This document shows, one piece after another, positions 3,102-6,079 of a DNA stretch of 6,079 bases (its first letter is position 1; each line of letters starts with the position of its first letter). The position numbers were made by a program, and so were the translations under genes. The notes beneath the pieces are model-generated. The model was not told the origin of the DNA. It saw only the letters and a program-made list of their open reading frames with translations, and made no database searches. The DNA is from Sphingobacteriales bacterium (GTDB taxonomy: Bacteria; Bacteroidota; Bacteroidia; Chitinophagales; Chitinophagaceae), in the NCBI GenBank assembly GCA_024640385.1, contig JAHEFC010000248.1:1-6079 (forward strand), in the 5' to 3' direction.

Positions 3102-6079
3102 TGTTTACCGCAACTACACCCGAACGCTTCATTCGTTGTTTCACTGATCAAAGGAAAGTATTCAAAATTCTTGTTCTGCTCCCAATAGAACTTGCCACGG
3201 GCTTTACTGTAGTTTCCATTTTCATTCATGGTTTCCACATCATACAACCTTCCGTTCACCATCGTGTACCGGATGCTTTCTGAATTGCGGATATTCTCCA
3301 ATGGATTTTTGTCCAACACCAACAGATCGGCCAGTTTGCCCACTTCCAATGATCCGATATGATCATCCAGGCCCAGTGAAAATGCAGGATTGATGGTGGC
3401 CGTTTTTAACGCATCGTGATTGCTCATGCCTCCCTGTTGTATCATCCAGAGTTCCCAATGAGCACCCAATCCCTGCAATTGTCCGTGCGCCCCAAGATTG
3501 ACCCTTACACCCACATCATTCAGTTTCTTCAGGCTTTTCGATACAAGGATATGTCCGTTCTCATATTCTTCTTCGGGCAGGCTTGTTCTGTAGCGGCTCC
3601 GAGTGTCAACAATTTCCCTGGGCGTGTACTTCATCAGCCTGGCATTCTCCCACACATTACTGTGCTGGTACCAATAATATTCTCCACTTACTGCACCATA
3701 TGAAACAATAAGGGTTGGCGTATAGGCCGTAGCGGAATTCTTCCAGAGCTGGATCACATCATCATACAATACCGCCATGGGCATGTTATGCTCAATCGTA
3801 GTATGCCCATCCAGTATCATGCTGGTATTGTGATAAAAAAATGAACCACCCTCAGGCACCACTTCAACACCCAATTCACGTGCCGCCTGGATGATCATTT
3901 GCCTTTGCTCCCTTCGGGGCTGGTTATAACTTTTTACAGAAAAAGCACCGTAGGCTTTTGTTCTCCGGATGGCGCTCTTTGCATCTTCCAGGGAATTGAT
4001 CACAGCTTTGAAATTTCCGTCAGCCCCGTACAGGATCGTTCCCGTGGAAAATACCCTTGGTCCCGTGATATAGCCAGCTTTCTGCAATTCACTTTGCGCA
4101 AATACCCATTCCGTATTCGCAGAAGGATCATGCATCGTGGTTATTCCAAAAGCCAGGTTGGTATAATATGGCCAGTACTGCTGTGGGGACGGACCTGAAT
4201 TGAAATGTCCTCCATGCGCATGTGCATCAATGATACCGGGCATAATGGTTTTGCCATTGCAATCGATCACCTTCGCACCAGTAGGAATGGTCACGCCAGT
4301 TCCAATGGCTTTGATCTTATTCCCTTCTACCAACACTGTTCCATTTTCAATCACGTCATTGCCTTTCATGGTAATGATCCTGGCATTGGTGAAAGCGATG
4401 GTTCCCTGCGGCTTGTCCATAGGCACAGACAAACCAACCTCAAGGCCTTTTTCCGGCATTTTAAATAACGAATCAGGCTTGCCGGCAACAAACTCAAACC
4501 TGTCTTCCACATTCACAGTATAATACTGACTGCCCAATGTGTAATGAAGCTCTTTGCTGTTTCCACTCCAGTGCAGATTGGCACCCGCATCTTTAGCCAC
4601 CTGTTTCACGGGAAAATCTGTGGTGTTACTGCCCAGGTCCATCAGCTTACCTGTTTGCGGAAAGGCTGAGATATAAACTTTATGCAGATCCACAAAAGCG
4701 ATCCACTTCCCATCAGGTGAAACCGTGAACTGGCTGCCATAAGTGCTCTTCAGGTGAGTGCGTTCATCCGAGCCGTCCGTTTTGCAACTCGCATACATCA
4801 CATTCATTCCACCACCCACCTGGTAGTAAAGCCTGTCTCCCTTTGCATTGAACCTGGCGAGGTAGCCTTTGTTATGTACGAATACAGGTGTTCCCCCTGA
4901 GACAGGCAGAATATAAATGCCGGGCTGCGAGGTATAGGCAGGACCCATCGCACTACTGCCATCTTCTTTCTGAAAAACCACTGACTTACCATCGGGTGAA
5001 AAAGACGGATTACGGTAGATCGCTTTCTCAGAAGATATCTTCACTGGCACAGAGCCAGTTTTCATATTCATCATATATAAAGCTCCTGCCTGTTCATCGT
5101 TCCAGGTTGTATACACCAGTGAGCTCCCATCAGCCGAAAATGCAGGCTCGTATTCAAAATCCTTTCCCTTCGTAATCCGCTGTGGCAGGCCATTCGGCAA
5201 CTCCTTCTTCCATAAATATCCTACGGCATTGAATACAAGCATTTTTCCATCTGGCGATGTAACTGCATGACGCACCACATTGACTGAAAATTTATCAGGA
5301 TCAAGTTTTTGTTTGAACCGGACGGCGTCATAGATCTTCTGTTTCACATTACAAGTGAATGCCACATCGGAAGATGTATTGAATCCATTTGCATCTACTT
5401 TATTGATCTTGCCATTGGCCCAGATATAGATGAACTTATCATCCGGAGACCATGAATACCCTGTATAAATACCAAATATGCTCCAGGCCTCCTGCTGGTC
5501 TTTGGACAATTTATCATAGATGGGCCACTCTCTTCCCGTTGACAATTCTCTCAGATACAGCACTGTTTTTGTCCTGACCCTTTTTACAAATGCCATGGTT
5601 TTCCCATCGTGCGATAATTGGGGCCGAACTGCGCCCCCTGCCCCGCCTGTCACCGTTTCAATGGTACCTTTTTCCCTGTCGAAACGCCTGACCACAAAGA
5701 TCTGGTTGTTGGGGTCCTTGTTGTACTGAAAATATCCTCCCGGATACATATCCTCGCTGTAATAGACATATTGTCCATTAGGCGAGAAACTGGGTTCATT
5801 CAGATCCTGCTGGTCATTCTTCCGTGCCGTAAGTTGAAGGCCGGTTCCGCCACTTACATGGTATAGCCACAACTCTCCTGCTCCCAAAGAACGGCCTGAA
5901 GTAAAATGCTTCCTGGCCACGATGTATTCACCATCCGGGCTCCAGGCAGCGTTATTCAGCAGGCGAAAATTTTCTTTGGTCACCTGCCTGGCGCCACTGC
6001 CATCCCGGTTCATCACCCAGATATTATCTCCCCCTCCTTCGTCAGATGTAAATAGGATTTTTTTGCCATCAGGACTGAA
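3098..6079 (-). CDS. TolB-like beta-propeller/amidohydrolase fusion protein, 5' partial
   Basis: The frame is open from the right window edge to the TGA at 3100-3098, giving 993 visible residues; start and signal sequence are outside. A GTG at 6016 is not the start, because the preceding 21 codons (FSPDGKKILF...) continue the propeller. Residues about 1-545 hold some ten PD40-type motifs (WSPDGEYI, FSPNGQYV, LSHDGKTM, TSPDGKML, FSPDGKSV, VSPDGKWI and others), as in TolB and WD40-like propellers. Residues about 560-955 are an amidohydrolase superfamily barrel with flanking beta domain: MPGIIDAHAH (His620, His622), SVKSYN (Lys716, possible carboxylated lysine), GHTTIEH (His759, His764), LGAHGQ (His865), then GSLEVGKLADLLVLDKNPL. 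Where relatives usually have a third-site His and a GTD Asp, this protein has VVPEGG and GAHGQ, which I recall as normal for this fusion family. Substrate unknown; peptide or amide hydrolysis outside the cytoplasm is inferred. It ends in CSCGKH. It converges on the tRNA. Confidence 0.9.
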   Translation of the reverse strand, partial: FSPDGKKILFTSDEGGGDNIWVMNRDGSGARQVTKENFRLLNNAAWSPDGEYIVARKHFTSGRSLGAGELWLYHVSGGTGLQLTARKNDQQDLNEPSFSPNGQYVYYSEDMYPGGYFQYNKDPNNQIFVVRRFDREKGTIETVTGGAGGAVRPQLSHDGKTMAFVKRVRTKTVLYLRELSTGREWPIYDKLSKDQQEAWSIFGIYTGYSWSPDDKFIYIWANGKINKVDANGFNTSSDVAFTCNVKQKIYDAVRFKQKLDPDKFSVNVVRHAVTSPDGKMLVFNAVGYLWKKELPNGLPQRITKGKDFEYEPAFSADGSSLVYTTWNDEQAGALYMMNMKTGSVPVKISSEKAIYRNPSFSPDGKSVVFQKEDGSSAMGPAYTSQPGIYILPVSGGTPVFVHNKGYLARFNAKGDRLYYQVGGGMNVMYASCKTDGSDERTHLKSTYGSQFTVSPDGKWIAFVDLHKVYISAFPQTGKLMDLGSNTTDFPVKQVAKDAGANLHWSGNSKELHYTLGSQYYTVNVEDRFEFVAGKPDSLFKMPEKGLEVGLSVPMDKPQGTIAFTNARIITMKGNDVIENGTVLVEGNKIKAIGTGVTIPTGAKVIDCNGKTIMPGIIDAHAHGGHFNSGPSPQQYWPYYTNLAFGITTMHDPSANTEWVFAQSELQKAGYITGPRVFSTGTILYGADGNFKAVINSLEDAKSAIRRTKAYGAFSVKSYNQPRREQRQMIIQAARELGVEVVPEGGSFFYHNTSMILDGHTTIEHNMPMAVLYDDVIQLWKNSATAYTPTLIVSYGAVSGEYYWYQHSNVWENARLMKYTPREIVDTRSRYRTSLPEEEYENGHILVSKSLKKLNDVGVRVNLGAHGQLQGLGAHWELWMIQQGGMSNHDALKTATINPAFSLGLDDHIGSLEVGKLADLLVLDKNPLENIRNSESIRYTMVNGRLYDVETMNENGNYSKARGKFYWEQNKNFEYFPLISETTNEAFGCSCGKH

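Noticed and set aside
3098..6016. GTG at 6016 as the true start of the amidohydrolase
   Set aside because: The frame continues upstream to the window edge with an FSPDGKK propeller motif, so the gene is 5'-truncated by the window.

Overview
The window looks like ordinary chromosome from a Bacteroidota member, most likely a Chitinophagaceae-type organism. This rests on the dihydroorotase having the 'DDQVHFREPG' form of the metal-site motif, on a short Bacteroidota-style MutS-related ATPase, on a TolB-propeller/amidohydrolase fusion, on start codons without a usable Shine-Dalgarno sequence, on matches to the Bacteroidota promoter (TTTG / TAnnTTTG), and on intergenic DNA made of short TAA/ATT-centred repeats. 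The taxonomic call is inference; there is no rRNA here.

Layout. Positions 1-91 (minus strand) hold the first 30 codons of an exported protein with a clear signal peptide. Only 35 bp separate its start codon from that of a divergent plus-strand pair: a dihydroorotase (127-1464, de novo pyrimidine synthesis) and, 3 nt after its stop, a 443-residue MutS-related ATPase (1468-2799). These two are probably co-transcribed, although no functional link is obvious. A tRNA-Gly(CCC) gene follows at 2896-2968. The right half (3098-6079, minus strand, 5' end outside the window) is a large, probably exported protein with an N-terminal TolB-like beta-propeller fused to a metal-dependent amidohydrolase domain. 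It converges on the tRNA and the mutS-like gene.

The most unusual part is the ~325 bp between the two convergent protein genes. The tRNA sits between two long nested inverted repeats (about 2785-2891 and 2984-3085). Both are built from short units repeating with an 8-nt period; the clearest is six exactly phased CTAA+4 units at 3054-3101. These repeats run into the stop codons of both flanking genes. The AT-rich core of the left palindrome matches a Bacteroidota promoter positioned to serve the tRNA, and the loop of the right hairpin carries a 10-nt copy of the tRNA 5' end. I see no mobile element with genes, no CRISPR array and no defence system. If anything here is undescribed, it is this phased palindromic repeat family.
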